Shown here piece by piece: positions 5,590 through 6,458 of a stretch of 6,458 nt of DNA. The translations under genes and the position numbers were made by a program. This DNA comes from Clostridia bacterium (GTDB lineage: Bacteria; Bacillota; Clostridia; Oscillospirales; CAG-272): assembly GCA_017408535.1 (NCBI GenBank), contig JAFQUL010000033.1:1-6458 (forward strand), in the 5' to 3' direction. The stretch's first letter is position 1. Each line of letters opens with the position of its first letter. A model generated the notes under the pieces. It ran no database searches. It was not told the origin of the DNA and saw nothing but the letters and a program-made list of their open reading frames with translations.

Positions 5590-5943
5590 ATGAAAGAAAA
5601 CAAACTCGTCGAACTTTCAATGGATTTCTCCGTTGATATTATAAACCTCGTTAAATATCTAAAATCGAATCACGAAACAATTATTTCCACTCAAATCGGC
5701 AGAAACGGCACCTCAATCGGTGCGAATATTCACGAAGCGCAATGTGCACAAGGAACGAAGGCCTTTATATCCAAATTCGAAATTGCACTCAAAGAATGTA
5801 GTGAAACTGAAGGTTGGTTACACTTGCTGTTCAACACAAACGGTATTGATGAGGAAACATATAAAAATTACAGAAATCTATGCGGTCGCATTAGAAGAAT
5901 GTTGATTGCAAGCTGTAAAACCTTGAAAGAAAACATAAAATGA
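5590..5943 (+). CDS. Four-helix-bundle protein (S23 / 23S rRNA intervening-sequence family)
   Basis: A 117-residue, all-helical protein at the usual family length. Diagnostic stretches are QIGRNGTSIGANIHEAQ (35-51), the helix FISKFEIALKECSETEGWLH (59-78) and the last helix RIRRMLIASCKTLKENIK (99-116). Relatives are encoded inside intervening sequences of 23S rRNA genes and, as Avd, in diversity-generating retroelements; they form basic oligomers thought to bind nucleic acid, but most stand-alone members have no known function. This copy is not in an rRNA gene, and there is no reverse transcriptase in the window. It follows the repeat ladder, has its own promoter and strong ribosome binding site, and overlaps the next gene by ATGA. 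A hand count of one 60-base line (5641-5700) gave 19 G+C, against 39 of 60 for one miaA line (4621-4680), suggesting a different origin from its neighbours. Confidence 0.9.
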   Translation: MKENKLVELSMDFSVDIINLVKYLKSNHETIISTQIGRNGTSIGANIHEAQCAQGTKAFISKFEIALKECSETEGWLHLLFNTNGIDEETYKNYRNLCGRIRRMLIASCKTLKENIK

Positions 5944-6137
5944 AGAAAGTAAATATTTTACAACTTATAGCCTCCATTTGTTTGTTGATTGGCAGTATTA
6001 TAAATCTGTTGAATTTATTGATAGAGATTCCGTTTGCACTCTATGTTTGTACAGTCCCACTTTTCTTAATATCGGTGATCTTATTAGGTATTGTCATTGT
6101 CAAACAGATAAAAGAAAGAAAAAACAAAAAGAAATAA
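5940..6137 (+). CDS. Small two-helix membrane protein, coupled to the four-helix-bundle gene
   Basis: A 65-residue protein I do not recognise. It has two hydrophobic segments, about residues 6-27 (ILQLIASICLLIGSIINLL) and 31-53 (FALYVCTVPLFLISVILLGI), joined by a short turn, and a strongly basic tail (KQIKERKNKKK) that by the positive-inside rule should face the cytoplasm; both ends would then be inside. Its ATG overlaps the upstream stop codon (ATGA at 5940-5943), there is no clear Shine-Dalgarno, and no promoter is visible, so translation is probably coupled to the four-helix-bundle gene. One 60-base line (5941-6000) counts 17 G+C, among the most AT-rich in the window. It could be a membrane partner, a toxin-like peptide or a chance passenger; the overlap and the clean membrane pattern make it a credible gene. 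Confidence 0.7.
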   Translation: MKKVNILQLIASICLLIGSIINLLNLLIEIPFALYVCTVPLFLISVILLGIVIVKQIKERKNKKK

Positions 6138-6181
6138 TTCTTGTTGGTATTATTGGACACCTTTTATCACGTTTAAGGCAG

Positions 6182-6213
6182 AAAAACCGACTTGCTTCGA
6201 CAAGTCGGTTTTT
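6182..6213 (+). terminator. Terminator closing the two-gene cassette
   Basis: AAAAACCGACTTG (6182-6194) pairs perfectly with CAAGTCGGTTTTT (6201-6213) across a CTTCGA loop, a 13-bp stem with a T-run on both strands. It lies 44 bases after the small membrane gene and could stop transcription from either side. Confidence 0.9.
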
Positions 6214-6341
6214 CATTCACCGTGAGCCCGTGGCGAACGATTTCACTTAATACTGCTATATCTAAAATTTATACACAAAGCGGTAAAATATCCTTTTTGC
6301 TCCAAATAACCGTCAGCAGAAAACGGACAGATTAGATCAGT
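6214..6341. other. Stretch without recognised features between two terminators
   Basis: No open frame with a credible start, no tRNA and no known RNA motif is visible in these 128 bases. The sequence is mostly AT-rich, with a GC-richer patch near 6220-6238 and a weak possible hairpin (CCGT at 6310-6313 with ACGG at 6323-6326). A TAAAAT at 6284-6289 lacks a convincing -35. It could be relic sequence or an unrecognised small RNA ending at the next terminator. Confidence 0.4.
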
Positions 6342-6377
6342 ATATCCCACCGACCGGGGTCGGCGGGATATTTTTTT
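6342..6377 (+). terminator. Strong rightward terminator with no obvious upstream gene
   Basis: ATATCCC and CCGAC pair with GTCGG and GGGATAT across a CGGG loop, a 12-bp stem with one A-C mismatch, followed directly by TTTTTT and a second T-run. On the other strand there is no T-run, so it acts rightward. The nearest upstream genes already have their own terminator at 6182-6213. Confidence 0.85.
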
Positions 6378-6394
6378 GCTTTTTTACGAGTTAC

Positions 6395-6423
6395 TTGTAA
6401 CGGAGAGGCTTTTGTGGTACAAT
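6395..6423 (+). promoter_or_regulatory. Promoter of the right-edge gene
   Basis: TTGTAA (6395-6400), a 17-base spacer and TACAAT (6418-6423), with the extended -10 TGG at 6415-6417. Transcription should start near 6430, giving a leader of about 25 bases that includes GAAAGGA at 6441-6447. Confidence 0.75.
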
Positions 6424-6454
6424 ATGATAAAACAACAACCGAAAGGATATGACC

Positions 6455-6458
6455 ATGA
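6455..6458 (+). CDS. Start of a rightward gene cut by the window edge
   Basis: The ATG at 6455-6457 lies about eight bases after AGGA of the ribosome binding site GAAAGGA (6441-6447) and downstream of a good promoter. An earlier ATG at 6449-6451, in the same frame, is too close to that site. Nothing can be said about the product. Confidence 0.6.

Noticed and set aside
5590..5943. Avd of a diversity-generating retroelement or an rRNA intervening sequence
   Set aside because: The protein family fits, but the window has no reverse transcriptase, no template/variable repeat pair and no rRNA flanks, so only family membership is claimed.
5720..6250. Plus-strand frames at 5720-5905 and 5978-6250
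   Set aside because: They overlap the four-helix-bundle and membrane-protein frames out of phase. The second runs through the terminator at 6182-6213, and neither has a ribosome binding site.
6214..6341. Hidden tRNA or riboswitch between the two terminators
   Set aside because: No acceptor/T-arm pairing, CCA end or known aptamer core was visible on either strand.

Overview
This window looks like a chromosomal segment of a Clostridia-class Firmicute, most likely a gut Oscillospiraceae/Ruminococcus-type bacterium. The basis is the ylm/sepF cell-division cluster running into ileS, strong GGAGG ribosome binding sites, sigma-A promoters and a tRNA gene with encoded CCA. The genus is an inference.

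Positions 1-5077 are a minus-strand block. In transcription order it reads miaA, a HlyD-like membrane-anchored adaptor, yggS/ylmE (PLP-binding protein), sepF/ylmF, ylmG/yggT, ylmH (S4 RNA-binding protein) and the start of ileS, which runs off the left edge. This is the conserved division/translation cluster of Firmicutes with two local differences: the HlyD-like gene occupies the upstream slot, and no divIVA lies between ylmH and ileS. A candidate terminator hairpin sits between sepF and ylmG, and candidate promoters lie ahead of miaA, the HlyD gene and ileS.

Positions 5078-5367 hold two divergent promoters, both with a TGG-TATTAT extended -10. One drives miaA leftward. The other drives tRNA-Tyr(GUA) rightward, and that gene ends in an 18-bp perfect terminator stem. 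MiaA prenylates A37 of tRNAs such as tRNA-Tyr, and this tRNA carries the A36-A37-A38 motif, so enzyme and substrate sit back to back. The tRNA T-loop has C instead of U at position 55.

Positions 5369-6213 look like an inserted, more AT-rich cassette. It starts two bases past the tRNA terminator stem with a nested repeat of about 172 bases: four AATGATG copies, then four CATCAT(T) copies, with a short hairpin in most of the gaps. The -35 box of the next promoter overlaps the last base of this repeat. That promoter drives a four-helix-bundle (23S rRNA intervening-sequence/S23 family) protein, which overlaps by ATGA a 65-residue two-helix membrane protein. A bidirectional terminator closes the cassette. 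This repeat-plus-two-gene unit is the best candidate here for an undescribed system.

Positions 6214-6458 contain no gene I can support until the last bases. They hold an orphan rightward terminator, a good promoter with an extended -10, and the start codon of a rightward gene cut by the window edge.
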